From contig JAHBMJ010005956.1 of NCBI GenBank assembly GCA_018398765.1, positions 1 to 63,253 on the forward strand: a stretch of 63,253 nt of DNA, given 5' to 3'. Positions 40,539-54,202 of the stretch are shown here, piece after piece. The notes below the pieces were generated by a model, which searched no databases, was not told the DNA's origin, and was given only the letters and a program-made list of their open reading frames with translations. Position 1 is the stretch's first letter. Each line of letters starts with the position of its first letter. The translations under genes were made by a program, and so were the position numbers. Origin of the DNA: Chromera velia (taxonomy: Eukaryota > Sar > Chromeraceae).

Positions 40539-43500
40539 GAGAAGCGGAGAGAAAATTGCGCAGACACAGAAGGACATACCCAAATGGAGTCAAGTGAGGA
40601 AATCAAGTGAGGAGGCAGATTCACAGATGCAAAATGAAGAAAGAAGGATCGCAAATGTCGTCGCACCTCCTTTCCATTAGCTGAGGTAAAAGGACTCGTA
40701 TTCTGACGGAAGGAGAAGAGAATCAAACGGATGTTCAGGCAGAGGCAGTGTTATTCTGAGTGAGACACAGACAGACAAAAATGCTTTCTTCAAGAAAGGC
40801 AGCTCGGTGTTCTGACCGAAAGAGTCTCTTCCTGATCAGCCGCGCGCTCAGGAAGACAGACTTGCTCTCTTTTCTTTCATTTCCAATGTGCACGCTCTTG
40901 CACGTTCTGGCAGGAGTTAGACTGTGGTTGCTTGGGCAGGTGTGCTCAGTGTTTCTGCATGAGGAAATGCCTCAGAGAACTCTGACACCCCGCGCTCCTT
41001 TCGTCTTCATCCAGAGAGGTCTCGTTGCCCTGTTTGGCACAGTGCCTTCATTCTGGCTGCGTGCATGTTTAGACTGCGTGTCCATGGAGTGTGTGAGGTG
41101 CGGTTTCGCGGTGGTGTTGCTGCCTCCATTGAATTGGAGAGAGGGTGGGTGGGAGAGAAAGGAAGAAAGGGTGCATGCATGCTGAAGCCTGCACCTGCCC
41201 CCTTCTGACTGGCATGCGATGGACGTCTGCCATCCGGCTAGGGGGCATGTGTTTGGCTTGAGATGCGCTTTGCGGTTGTTGTCTGCCTTCTTGTTTGATC
41301 TTTGCATGACATTGTTTGACCGTGGGACCCTATGTGGGAGAGCCTTTCATCGTTGCATCCATTCGTGTCTGTTTCTCATTCCATCTTTCTCTTGTTGATC
41401 TCACCGGCCAGCCTTGGATCCATCCCAGCATGTATTTGAGGTACTGCACGGGACTGGGGCTGGGAGAGCTGGTGGGGGCTAGCTAGAAGTGTCACAGGTG
41501 CTTTGAGGAAACAGTCTGAAGCTGGGGACCGACTCCGACCGAGTGAGAGCGCGAGCCCTTGCATATGGGTGTCACAGAAAAAGTGTGTCAGTTACATATT
41601 GCAATTGTACATTTGGAGGAAGTCCTGCAAAGTGCTGTTCTGTGTTTCTCTGTTGATCCTGATTTCTGGCCAAGCTTGGATCAAAAACACCGTGTTGTGA
41701 CCTGCCGAACGCTAGACGCCTAACATATAGGCCGATGGCAATGGCGTATGATGATGATGATGCAATAAAGCATTGTCCTAGACTCATGCATTGCATGATG
41801 GCCTATAGACCGATTAATAATAATAATAATGATGATGATGATGATGATGAAGTATCCAACATGCAATATGATCTAGCTAGCTAATAATTTATAATTGATT
41901 TAAGTCTTGATAAAACTATTTTTTAATTAATAAAATAGAATCATAAATAACTACTAGGATCATTATTGTACCTGATTATTATTTAAATTTTTAAACTAAT
42001 AGCTGCTGCAGTGTATGGGCTGGCTAGGGAGGTCTGGGCGTTTTGCTTGGAAGCTGTACTACATTCTAGCGCATGTTGAACATTTGACATTGGGATGGGA
42101 GATCAATCCTCCAGATATTAATTCTAGTCTATTAGATTCTAGTTTTAATCCCAAGAGTCTAGATTATAGTTTACATTATTTGAATTACTTCATCAACGTA
42201 ACGTATAAAGAAAAAAAAAAGATATAAATTAACGATGAATATAAAATTTTAAATTGCTGCAATTCTCAATGTGCAAAGTCTAATGCATCATGCAGAGAAA
42301 AAATGATATTTTGTAACACTAACTCCAAGACCAACTTGATTTATACTCTGTACAGTAATATAGTAGAATATCATAGATACTCTTAATAGCTAGCTCAATA
42401 GTTTGTTATCTGCATGCATCGTCATTCAAAAGTTAGTCAAAGACTGGTTTGTTATGTACCGAGTATTTATTGTTATTTAGGTGTTAAAAGGTGTTGTTGA
42501 AGTGTTTCAACGTTTTGCTTCCGTGTTGGCACCTAGGTTAGCACCGTCTTGCACAGCTGGCCCGATCTCTTCTCTTCCTTTCCAGGCTTCGGACTAGGCT
42601 TCGGACCTGGCTTCTTTCGCTGTCTCTCTTTCAAACACTTTTGAGACTGTATGTAGAACTGTATTCATAAAGTTCTAGGAAAAACCGGACGGTCTGGCAG
42701 ACTCAGTGAGGCTTGCAGGAAGGTTGACAGACCAAGTCACAGACAGACATCGATGAGGAGATAGATAGATCATCATTCTCACCTTACTTCCATGCAGGCT
42801 GCATGCGTGAAGGCCAGCTCAAGGTCATGAATTTACAGATAATAATCAAAATCGGCATGCTCCCTTTTCCCTCTTCTTCTCCTTCAGACTAGCTGTTTCT
42901 GCCAATGACTCTATTGACGACGCATCGATCCTAAAAGAATGAATGGTTTGCTAGATGGTGTGCATGGTTGCCGGATTAATCCCACCTCTCTTCAGCCAGT
43001 CCGAGCCCCCTCCCCCCCCCTACCGCCCCCCACGACCATCCAGCCAACCCGTCCATCACCACATTGATTGCCTCATCATATATACATGCCCCTAGGGCCC
43101 CTAAATAGGAGATGATCGAAAGAGGAGGGAGGAGGGGATCGAAAGGCACCCCTACCCATGCATGCATGGACGCGGTGTTGCTTCAAAATCGAAAAATCTT
43201 CTGCTGACCTGAACGAGTGCACGTCTGTGTGAAGAGAGAGGGGAGGAGAAAGCGAAAGAGAAATTGAACGCACGAACAAACGGGGACAGATCGAGGACAC
43301 CTTGCAAGGAGGAGGATGAGAGAGGTCCTCCCTCTGTGGAGGGAGGTGGCTCACGAAATCCCACTGCACTCACTCACACATGGCTGCCGCAATGATCACT
43401 CAATGAGTGAGTCGATCTGTCTGTACCTTACTGACGAAATCTTCAGAGAGGAAAGGAAAAAAAAAGGAAAACAATGCCCTCGATTGCTTCCTTCCCTGCG

Positions 43501-43904
43501 CCCTGTCTTTCTTTTTCTTCGTCTTTTGGTCTAGACACAGACACCCCATCACAAAGCCATTGGCTTCATCTACTTTAGGCACAAAAACGAACCACACGGA
43601 ATCGATCGACGTTGTCTCTCGCTCCTCTTGCCACATGCATCCAGCGACTGCACGACCTCACGAAGAATCCTTCCTGCCAGACAATTAAATGAATTGACCT
43701 CCACAACGCATCTTGAGGGAGGGAGGGCAAATGCAATTTACCAAAAACCAAAAAAGAACAAAAAAGGCCAATTGAAGGGAAGGGCATCGATGAAAGGGAG
43801 TCTGACGTTTCCACGCCTGCTTGCAGAGGGAGGGGTCATGTTAATAAACAAACAACTGTCCCTCTAAGATTTCAAAAAGCTCTCGCGGGAGAGACAGACA
43901 CACA

Positions 43905-43953
<49 letters not shown>

Positions 43954-44899
43954 GGGGGGGNGGGAGAGAGAGAGAGAGAGAGAGAGGAGGGGAATGGATG
44001 GGAAACTTCCTCTCCCTTTCCCTCTTCCAAGACGGAAGGAAAGGCAGAAAGAAGAATGGCCAAACACGCAATATGTTCGTTCGAACGGAGGGCCGGACAT
44101 AGAACAGAAGGGAGGGAAGGAGGGAAGCCAAAGAAGAGCTTCGGTGAGGCCAAAGAGAAGTGGAGACGGAGAGAGAGGAGTCTAAGGAGGATGCTACAGC
44201 TCTGTCTGTCTGCCTGGTTCCTTCCCTTCCCGTCGTCTTTTGACTTTATCCCCGTCCGTCCTTCTTCACATCTTCTCTCCCTCTTTCCCTCTCCCTCGCT
44301 TGCTCTGCCGATCTCCGAATCCCTCGCTCGATCCCTTTCCGATGGATGCCCCCCCCATGGCATATGTGCACGTCCTTCCGTTCCCCTCTTCCTTCCACCG
44401 TTCTCTCTTTGTTTCTCGTTCGTCTCATTCGACCCAGTTACTCAAGACGGATCAAGATGAGACAATAGGCCCTCCCGGCAAAGCGGGCAAAGCAAAGAGA
44501 GACCGTTGGAAGCACGGAAGGATACGGGAAGAAAGGAAAGAGGGAAAGGGGTGGAAGCAGAGGGGAGGGGAGGGGGATGGTACCCACTCATTCCGCATTT
44601 CCGTCCCCCATCCTCCTTCCTTCTGTCGCCGCATGATTGAACGGGAAAAATGAAACGACGAACCGAAGGAACAAAAAAAGGGCAGAAGAGCGGAGAAGAA
44701 AAGAACAAAAAACTTTCTCCGCATGAACAAAACCTGCCTGTGTCTCTGCCTGTTTGTCAGCCTGTCTATCAGTGCCCATGAATAAGTCTCCAAAAGCGAA
44801 AACTCCAAACAACAATTGTTCTTTGTGCAGAAAACTGACTGTTCTATTTCCAAATTTGATTTTCAAAATTCCTGCCGAGCTAGCTCTGCCTGCGTCTCC
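40539..44899. other. Long gene-poor spacer
   Basis: I see no exon with domain similarity. 40539-41690 is unique sequence, probably including the 3' UTR of the repeat-protein gene. 41700-42520 is an AT-rich island with a GAT-tailed repeat. 42521-43840 is plain. 43905-43985 is a CA/GA microsatellite with an unresolved base at 43961. 43990-44899 is purine/pyrimidine-rich and may hold the 3' UTR of the phosphodiesterase gene. Confidence 0.5.
41704..41762 (+). repeat. GAT-tailed dispersed repeat, copy A
   Basis: Contains CCGAACGCTAGACGCCTA, an inverted GCCTA/TAGGC pair around ACATA, then GGCCGATGGCAATGGCGTAT and a (GAT)n tail. Closely related copies lie at 56982 and 62148, with a degenerate inverted copy at 14974. 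Confidence 0.8.
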
Positions 44900-47429
44900 T
44901 CAAATCCCATCAGGATCTCCGTCTCCTTCTTCCTCTTCCTCCTTCATCTGCTGTCCATTCACATGATGAGCATGACTCTTCTCCCCTAGTGCTTCGTACG
45001 TACCCCCTTCTCCCTTCTCTTCTCCCTCTTCTGCCGCGGTGTTGGCCTCGATCCTCTTCCCATTTTCTTGAGGGACAGACCCAGACTCAGAAGTCTGAGG
45101 GAGGCGCGTCGGTTCTTCCCTTCTTTCTTCTCTTTCTACCTCCTCCTCCTGGACAAACAGAGACGCAGGATTTGTGTCGAACGGCCGGAGGGGAACGGCA
45201 TCCCCACCATGAACAAAAGGAGAAGGGGGGGACCCGTTTCGGGCCACTACCGTCCTCTCCGACGTTTCTCTTCCTATCGCAGCAGCGGCAGCAGAAGCAG
45301 AAGAGGAAGAAGGGGGTGCAGAGGGGTAATACTCCTGTTTCCCCTCTGCCTCCTCTCCCTCTGTTTCTTCTTCAAAAAAACCTTGTGACTCATCCATCAA
45401 CACCTGGATAGGCCGTTCCGCTACTTTTTCTTTCGAATTCGGTTTGGGGCCCAAGGCACTAACGGGACTCTCGGCCTCCGGTTTTGCGGATGAGGCCCCC
45501 GTTGCGTTGGGGGAAGGAATGGGTGAGTGCCTTAAAGGAACGTCCCCTACCTCTCCAGCACCAGCACCAGCAGCTGAGGAAGAAGAGGAAGCGGCCTCTA
45601 GGAAAATTGAGGGCAGAACTGCGGTGCGTCTCTCACTCTCCTTCTCCCTCTCTAAATCCAAACCTGCCGGGTGGGCTGAGGAAGAGGAGAGAACTTCCCT
45701 TTCCGTTTCCCCTCTCTCTTGTGTTACCAACGCTTCTTTCCCCCTCCCCGTCTCTGTCTCCATTTCTCTGTCAGAGTCCCCACCTCTCTGACTGTGTGTG
45801 TGACCTTGACTGCCTGCTGCCGAAACGGAGCCTGCACGTGCCGACAGCTGAGCCTCAACCAACGACCCCCCGTCACTCCGCGTCTCTGCGTCTCCTCCGA
45901 CCAACTGACTCGAGTCAATGTCCGCACCTGCAACCGGCAGGCAGGCAGGCACGTAAAGAGAGGGGAGGAGAGAGGAGGGGGCGGGGCGTGAGAGTCATTC
46001 ATGCCTACTGATGGGGAGGAAGGGAGAAGTTTTGCTCCCCCCCTGACGTCACAAACAAATGGAATGAGACTCTCTGGCGGACAAACAGCGACAAGGAAAG
46101 AAAGGAAAGAAGAAAGAGAGAGAGTAAGAAAACAAGGAAGGAAGGAAGAGAGCGTTTGATGACCTGACGGACCGTCTCTGTAAGATCCTCTCTCTTCCAC
46201 CAGACTTGTGGTTTCACTCAGACATCCTCCCACAGCAGGGGGGGGGGCAGAGAGAACGGTCAGCCTCTCACTAAGCCGCTCGTCTCCCTCCTCCCCCTCC
46301 CCTAGCTCCAATCCCCCCATGCCCCCTTCCAGGTCTCCTGAGGTCTTCGGGGACTTCCGTGAGACCAGACCCGGGAGATGTTCGGGCAGAGATAAGTGCC
46401 GACCTCCATACGTGGTTGTCGAGTAGACGTTCTGGGAAAGGGGGGATTCTCTCTTAGACCCCTCTCCCCGAATGGACGGTGGAGGAGGAAGACCTCCGTC
46501 CCCTTCTCCTCCGTTCAATGGAGAAGAGTGCAGAGGCAAGTCTGATGGGTGAATGTCTTGGTCTCTCTCCTGATCTGGACAGTTTTTCGATGTTGCATCT
46601 TCAGACGGATTGGATGAATTCAATTGATGACGTCGGACTGTGCGTCGACCGTATGTGACTGCAGATGGCGGACTGGCCCCGCTAAGCAGCGTTGTGTGTC
46701 TCGTCGAGCTGTCTCCCCCCCCTCCCCTGAGGAGCTGCTGCTCTGCCTTCGAGACCTTTCGCCGCAATTCCAAAAATTCCGCCACCGCCTTCGGCTTGTC
46801 GGTGTTGATCACGATGCGATCGCTTCGGCATCTGCCGAGTAAACAAGAAGACACACAAGAGAAAAATTATCTCGCTCAACCTCCAAACACGCACGCGCAC
46901 TTACTAACACACACACACACACACACACACACAGTTCCTTTTGCTGAAGAGAAAAGAAAAGAAAGTGTCATCTATCGGGACCTTGTACTTCGACAGGTAC
47001 CTTTGCAGAGAAGCAAACCACATGCAGTTCCCCGATGCCGGAGTCGTTTCTCTATATATCTCTTTTCCTTCTCCATCACTTCTCGGCCACCTCTGAACCA
47101 CTCCCTCCCTCCAAACTGCACATCAAGACTGCGCCACTCAAACACCATCCCATCTGATGAAATGACGAGTTTTTTACTCTCCCACTATATTCATACGACA
47201 AACGCACCCACCAACCTACCGATCAAAAAGCTGCATCCACACAGGGGGACCCGCGTTCCGCCCGTCTGGCGTGCTCCAAAACCGCAGTTTCTGCCCCTGC
47301 ATCACGTTCTTTGACAGCCGCTGGGCTTCCTGCACACACACACACACAAGAGTGAAGACAAATACAAATGCATGCACACGTACACACACACACACACACA
47401 CAAGAGTGAAGACAAATACAAATGCATGC

Positions 47430-47465
<36 letters not shown>

Positions 47466-47494
47466 GAGTGAAGACAAATACAAATGCATGCACA

Positions 47495-47531
<37 letters not shown>

Positions 47532-48379
47532 GAGTGAAGACAAATACAAATGCATGCACACGTACACACACACACACAAGAGTGAAGACAAATACAAATG
47601 CATGCACACGTACACACACACACACACACACACACAAGAGTGAAGACAAATACAAATGCATGCACACGTACACACACACACACACACACTGTGTGTGTGT
47701 GTGTGAAAAGAGGCGGGGAGGGAGGAAACATCTTCCTGCTTCTTTTGTGTCTTCGTGTCTAAACGAGGTATGGCCAGGCTTTCTTGCTTGCTTGCTTGTT
47801 GGAATGAAGGAGGGGCGGAGGGCAGAAAGCGATCGCACAGCCAGTCTGCAACATGGAAGGAATCCTGGAAGGAATCCCATCCACCATGCACTCCAAAAGA
47901 AAATGAATTGTTTGTTTTTACGGGTGGATGAGGGAGCTGCCATGCTGTGTAGCACACAGGAGAGAGAGGAATGGGAGAGAAGAAAAACCGTACTGCCTTT
48001 CTGACTCGATGACACACTGACAGAGAGAGAGACTGACATGAATTCCGTTCTTCCTCCACTTTTGCGACACCATCGGGACAAACTGCGGGCAGGCAGGCAG
48101 GCAGGCAGAAGCACAGAGAGAGAGAAAAAAATGTGGAGGAAAAGGTTCATAAGAAAAAGAAAAGAAGTCGGCAATCGAAAGAGACACAGAACGCCGTTTC
48201 CGAAGAGGATCGAAGGAAGGAAGGAAGCAAGGAAGCAAGGAAGCAAGGAAGAAGAGGAGGGAAGAAGCAAGGCACCAAAGAGGGGAAACGGAGAGAGAAG
48301 GACGAGCATGTCCATCAGAACCCTTCCTCCCTTCCCTCCTTCCTTCTTCTGTTTTAACTTTTTCGTCTTTGCAGACTGC

Positions 48380-48423
<44 letters not shown>

Positions 48424-50068
48424 AGAGAGANGGGGGGGGGGGGCTCTGAGAAGGCGACGACCTCGTTTAGAGAGCACAAAAACATCAGAGAGAGTGTGGA
48501 GACAGAATCCAAAGCAAGCGACCGCCCCTACGTCCCACCCCCGCACCATTGAAAGTTCCGTCGGGCTCATCCAAAAGTCTGCTGGCCCCCTTTGCAAGTG
48601 GGAGGCTGCCTGCTGCTGCTGTGGTGGTGGAAAAGAAGAAGAAGAACTGCTACTGCTACTGCTACTGCTACTGCTACTGCTACTGCTGCCCTCTGTTTCC
48701 CTTTCCCTTTGCCCTTCTCCCTGCAGACTTCCCAGAGGAATCTCAGGACGAACTTCGGCCACTGCCCTCCCTCCTTCCCTCTCGCCGTCTGTCTCTTCCC
48801 CCTCCCCTTCTCCTTCCCCTTCCCTTTGAAGTGCTTCTCTACCGCTCTCACTCAACGAACCTCTTCTCTCACCCCCTCCGGTCGTGCTTGTAGTACTTTC
48901 ATGTCTCACGTTCCTGTCTTTCTCTCGTTCTCTTGCTACAGAAACAGAGGGAGGTGTGGTGTGCCGTTCCCCCTCTCTCTCAAGAGGCCCCACTCCAAGG
49001 TGCTGCGACCGCCTCGAAGAATGGGTTTGAGGGCCTTTTTTTTGTCCACTGTGCAGACGCCCCGCCTCTCCTTCTTTCTCTGCGTCGCTCTCGGCTTCCC
49101 CCGTACTTCCAGGACAAGACGCGGGCCCTCTGTGAAGCCCCCCCGCCCCAGCCCCCCCCTGTTGCCCCCTAGGCCTGGGCAGGGGAAGCTGGTGTAGTTG
49201 TTGGTGAGAGCTCCCATGCAGCCCCCCCCCATGCGGACTTCTCCCGATTGGCCCAAGAGGATCCTCCTTCCGGCCGTCGATCGCGAAAGCCAGAAACCCG
49301 CACTTCCGCTTCTCCCACATGTGACCGAGCCATCTGTTTCCTGTTGCAATCAGACGGACTGGTCTCTTGTGGTAGACCCCTGCGACCAGCAAGCAAGCAA
49401 AAGTAGACAGGTAAGGTATCTGTATCGACATATTTATAATACAATCTATGCACCAACCAGCAAGCAAGCAAAATGAGACAGGCAAGGTATCTGTATCGAC
49501 ATTATGATACAATCTATGCACCAACCAATGTGTCACCGAAACGGCACGCACCTGAGAGGTTGGCTGGCACTCGTCTCATGCAAAAATGACAAGAACACGC
49601 AGTCACGCCTATACGGGAGGACAGTCGAAAGCACTCTCATGATTGTCCGTACACTCACACACCCACACGTATATACACACATACATACATACATACATGC
49701 ATACATACGTGTATACATACACAGAGACAGAGAGAAAGAAGGTGAGTGGGGACCGAATCCATCTCTTTCTTTTCCTTCCTTGACTCCCTTTCTCTCTCTG
49801 TCTCTGGTCAGTCTGCTGACACACATAAAAACGTACCATTTTCCCAAAAGGAGAACGTATCTTTGTACTTCGACTGCACCATCTGGTTGATTTTGTCAAA
49901 CGCAGAAGGGCCGAGGTAGTCGGACTTGAAGTCGATCAGAACGGACAGCTGAGTCTCACACCCAAAGATGCGGCCTGAAAGAAAGTACACGAAGAACAGT
50001 CAAAACAGGAAGCCGTCAATCAATCAGTCAGTCTTGCAGTCACTCAGTCCTTCCACCTCAATGTTAGA

Positions 50069-50105
<37 letters not shown>

Positions 50106-51008
50106 CGAGCTGTGTACCCCGGCCCTGCCCTTCCAAAAATCCGAAGAAGAATTCAGAGTTCACAGGATCCCGAGGAAACGAAGGCAACGAAGCTTCGCAT
50201 AGAGCCCGCTTTTGAAGTCAAATAGCATTCATTCACCGATCAATGGAAAGATGCATCATCGATCTCTCCTTGCTGCTCTTCATTCTCTCCTCTGGTTTCT
50301 TTCTCGCCCTTGCCCCCCCCACAAGGAAACGGCTCGTTCGTTTGAGGAGAGAGTGTGCCGGCGTTTCAGAAGGCCCACCATAACACGAAAAGAAAGGGAC
50401 TGTAAAAAGGCACACACGAAACAGCCCCTCTTCGAGGGTTTGAACGTACCTCCGGTTTGCCTCACTATTTCCTGCAGAGGCTCCAGGTAGGTTGTCTCCA
50501 AATTCTCCGAGTGCAGAATCCTCAGCATGTCGTGTGCCACCCTCATCTCTCCAAACACCTCAATGACATCCACCTCGATCCAGGCAGCACCCACCTCCAG
50601 GGCACCGAACAGCGGACGTTTCTGGTCCTGGTCCCTGTGCACACAGATCGCGTCCTCTGCCTGCTTCTTCACCCAGGGCCCTGATGGGTCCAGAGAGAGC
50701 AGACGCGAAATCTCATCTGCTGCCCTTGGACGCAGCTTTGCAAAGGGAGTTGGTGAGGTGGTTTCGGAAGTGATGCCGGAGGGATGCTGGTGAGAGCGTT
50801 TCGAATGGGACCGCCCCCCCGCCTGGCGGTGTGAGGAGCCTTCGAAGGTCTCAAGACCAATGATCTCATGCGTGACGATACTGGGTGGTGCCTCTCTGCT
50901 CGGCTTTCTGTGCTCATCCAGCCCCGCATCCCATCGGTGAGCGGTTTCGAACGCTGCCGGGGCCACCGTCGCACTATCCATGTCAGGGTACTCTCTAGAG
51001 GGAGGCAT
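44900..51008 (-). CDS. PLC-like phosphodiesterase (AIM6-like, GDPD/PI-PLC superfamily) with long extensions
   Basis: Exons on the minus strand: 51008-50450, 49974-49837, 49379 to about 48550 (3' border unresolved), 47329-47220, 47051-47001, 46831-46173 and 45927-44900. The resolved joins keep phase. Catalytic-core features: PLFGALEVGAAWIEVDVIEV (Glu-x-Asp metal ligands), MRVAHDML (His), ETTYLEPLQEIV, LSVLIDFKSDYLG, RPVRLIATGNRW, then after the insert QKLRFWSTPDGR, VWMQLF and DRIVINTDKPKAVAEFL, the usual end of the family. A Ser-rich, charged insert of about 250 residues (poly-Ser from (AGC)n near 48641-48690) splits the barrel. About 560 low-complexity, acidic residues follow the domain. The C9 run at 49222-49230 may hide a frameshift: the alternative frame, ALTNNYTSF, fits the family better. 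An upstream in-frame ATG at 51122 or an earlier exon is possible. Confidence 0.8.
47335..47700. repeat. Minisatellite of six composite units (intronic)
   Basis: The unit is AAGAGTGAAGACAAATACAA plus ATGCATGCACACGTACAC and a variable (CA)n. Copies start near 47348, 47402, 47464, 47531, 47578 and 47637. The constant part is almost invariant while the (CA)n length varies, so the unit length differs (about 47-67 bp). It ends in a (CA)n/(TG)n inverted junction at 47672-47705. Confidence 0.9.
48380..48431. repeat. CA/GA microsatellite with an unresolved base
   Basis: (CA)n then (GA)n, followed by an N at 48431 and a G run. It lies close to the 3' end of the large third exon of the phosphodiesterase gene. 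Confidence 0.9.
49386..49526. repeat. Tandem duplication next to a splice acceptor
   Basis: Two copies of about 60 bp share ACCAGCAAGCAAGCAAAA, AGACAGG-AAGGTATCTGTA and ATACAATCTATGCACCAACCA. On the minus strand they directly precede the acceptor of the third phosphodiesterase exon, so the polypyrimidine/branch region was duplicated. Confidence 0.8.
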
Positions 51009-51896
51009 CAGCGTCCAGCTCTTCAGAACGCACTTCCCACGCCCAATCGAATAACAAGCGAGCAAACGAACGCCTATCTGATGACTCAAGAGAGAACGCA
51101 TACAGCTCCTCTCTTCATGCACTCACTGGCGTTCTCACTGTTGCAATCTCGAACCACTGTCAGTGACGGCACCTCACTCACCGACCCCCCGCATCCTCCC
51201 TCATGTCCGTCTGTCCAGCTAGTAGGTCCGTTCGGTGTTTTCCGACTGAGATGCACACTTAATTGAATCCGCCAGCTCGCTAGCTCACTTCACCAGGTAT
51301 ATAGATCGATTTGGTAGGAAACGAACGAGCAGAGCACGTCACCGTGGTTGGAAAAGAACATCAAGTGAAGAAATGGTGGTGATGTCATGCAGCTAGGGCA
51401 AGGGAAGGAAGGAGAAGGATACAGATTTTCATTCAAGTCAGCAATATATATACGCGGACTTCAGAGAGGGCCCCGGAAAGTCGCTTTTATGACGAAAAAA
51501 GCGAAAGTAGTCGCAGGGCGCGCGCGCAATTCGCGCGAAAACTGGTGACATGCACAAAATCAGACTCAGAAAGAAGACACTCTTACGCACGTAGTAACAA
51601 CGTATACGTACCTTTCTCACAGAAGGGGAGAGAACTCTGAGAATTTCGGAGGGCTTGCGACCTCGAGCGCACGATCACATAGCCAAGAAAAGTAAAGTCG
51701 CAATAAGGACGACAGAGGTCCCGAAATACGTGGAGAAGGGCGAGTCTTCGAGTTGACCTGCATTGTTGCACATGTTGCTTGGGAACTTGACCAAAGAACT
51801 CATTTGATCTGTTTCCCTCCTAAATCGTCCCTCCAGAAACCTGCACCCGGAAAACACAAGACATTCAAAGCTCGCCAAATTCTTGTAACGATAAAG
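51009..51896. other. Divergent intergenic region between phosphodiesterase and ankyrin genes
   Basis: A minus-strand frame near 51771-51612 ending at a GTACGT donor (SSLPFCEK) could be an upstream exon of the phosphodiesterase gene. I could not show a phase-consistent join. An inverted GCGCGCGCAATTCGCGCG-like block lies near 51520-51537. Nothing else is evident. Confidence 0.4.
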
Positions 51897-52779
51897 ATGC
51901 CAAAGCCGCAAGCAATCACCAACGCGCAGCTTCCAGATTCGTCGAAGGAGAAAAAGAAGAAAGGGACCCATCAGAAGAAAAACAGGAAGAATGCAGACAA
52001 GGACGAGGAACAAAAACCCAAACTCACGCCCGAGCAGATCACCATGCAACTCGCCCTCATTCTCAGTGCAGGAGCAGATCCGAATTCTCTGTCAGGTCAG
52101 AAAAGACCGTGCACCGATTTTCCTACAAGTACTTTGCATATATGTGTATTCATGTCAACTGTGTGACAACAGTTGCATACATATATGTATCTGGATTCCC
52201 CTTCATATCTGCAATACTTACTTGTATCTCCTCCCACCCCCCGTCCATCCCCAAGCTTTTGTAGTTTTCTGCATGATTGCGCTAACGCCCTTAGTGGGAG
52301 GAAAGGAAAGGAAAGGAAGGGAAGAAGGGACACATGCGCATCTGGACAACACCAGGTAAATGAGAAGGGTGTCCCATCTTCAAAAGAGAAGGGCAAGAAT
52401 AAAGTCAAGCTTCGGCATTGTCTCCCTTCTTCGTTCCTTCCCCTTTCCCTCCTGTTCTTCCACTATTTCCTCTCCCTGTAATTTGTATCTCCTATACATT
52501 GTTTGTTGGCCTCTTCTTGTTCTCCCTCCGTGCGTATGCAGAGGAGCCCGAGGGACGGAGAAAGCCTCTTCTCCTGCTGACCTGTCTGGAGGCAGTGCGG
52601 AAGTTCCAGCAGGGGCAGGCCCTGAGTTCTCTGGAGAACTCCCCCTTCGAACAGCGTCTGGAGAACGCAGAAATGCTCCTCAGGGCAAACGCGGACCCGA
52701 ATCTGCCCTCTCAGGACGGTCTCTATCCGTTGGAGGTCAGACAGACAGACACAGACAGACGGACAGACAGATAGACACA

Positions 52780-52829
<50 letters not shown>

Positions 52830-54093
52830 GAGAGAGAGACTGACACAGATAGACAGGCACAGACAGACAGAGCGTTGATCAAACACGACTCATCGTTTGA
52901 TCAGAACCAATCAAGAATGGCAACTTTCTTCTTTCTAGACGTCAGATTAGGGCCTTTCCGTACCAATCGTCTTTCCCTTTCTTTCTTCGGCCCCTTTTTG
53001 AGCATTTTAAAAGTCGAACCACCAAAGTAGTCAGGGAGGCAAACAGGCAGGCGATGTGTGGAAACAGACTGAACTGGTGTTTTTTTGTTCATGTAGAAGG
53101 AACAGGCCCCGACAGTTGTCAGAAATGATTACGTCCTTCTTTGCAGGTTGCGGTCGCGTGGCAGTGCCTACCTCTTCTAAGGCTTCTGTTGAAGTACAAG
53201 GCGAATGCCAACTGCGCCTTTCTGAAGGGTGTCACTGCTCTGCACAAAGTGGCAGCGATGTGGCCTACAACTGAAACCTCTGCCCCCGTACTTCCTGCCT
53301 CTGCTGAAGATGAAGCAGAAGAGGAGAAGCAGAATGAAGACAAGGCCAGGAAGGGCGCCGAGGTCCCTGCCTGGTTGCAGAGGGAAATGCTGGAGGTTCT
53401 CCTGACGAACGGGGCAGATGTGAACGCTCGTGACTCGTTCGGTCAACCTGTGATCTTCTTTGCAAGGACTCCGGCTGTGGCTTCTCTGTTGACTGGGCAT
53501 GGGGCGAACCCTCTGGTGACCACGAAGAGAGGACAGACAATGGCACACTTCGCGGGTGGATGCGGTAATATTTCTTTGATGGAATGGTTCGTCTTTTTCA
53601 GTCAATCGGGACTCCTTTCTTTGTGGTTTTGTAGTCTGTTTGCTGCGCAGCTCTTGGTTGTTTCTCTTTGTGTGCAATAACGAATAAGGGAGAGGAGGCG
53701 GGGGAAGGTCACCCAATGAATGGGAAACAAACGTGCGAAGCGAACAGAAGCCTTGAAAGATTGGGTTGGGTGCAGTAGAAAATAAAGCAGGCAGGTATCA
53801 GATATCCAAGAGATACAACAACAAAATCGCTTCTTCTCATGTTAAGGTCTCTTCTCTCAGTCGAGTCCACTCCTTTTCATTCTCAAAAAACACGCACGTG
53901 TTTGAGGCATGTCGTTCCTTCCAAGTTATCGTCTCAACTTGCCCTTGTCCTTGTCCTTGTCCTTGTCGTTGTTCGATCGATCGATCGACCCTCTACTTCT
54001 TCCTTCCTTCCTTTCTTCTTTCCTTCCTTCCTTCCTTTCACTTGGATATATTGATGTGCTGTTTTGGTATAAGAGAGAGAGACAAAGAAAGAC

Positions 54094-54164
<71 letters not shown>

Positions 54165-54168
54165 GAGA

Positions 54169-54202
<34 letters not shown>

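Noticed and set aside
40760-41185. Plus-strand 141-codon ORF
   Set aside because: No domain, no splice context, and it lies where the 3' UTR of the repeat-protein gene should be.
44056-44653. Overlapping plus-strand Ser/Pro-rich ORFs
   Set aside because: Products of pyrimidine-rich low-complexity DNA, with equal-length ORFs in several frames on both strands.
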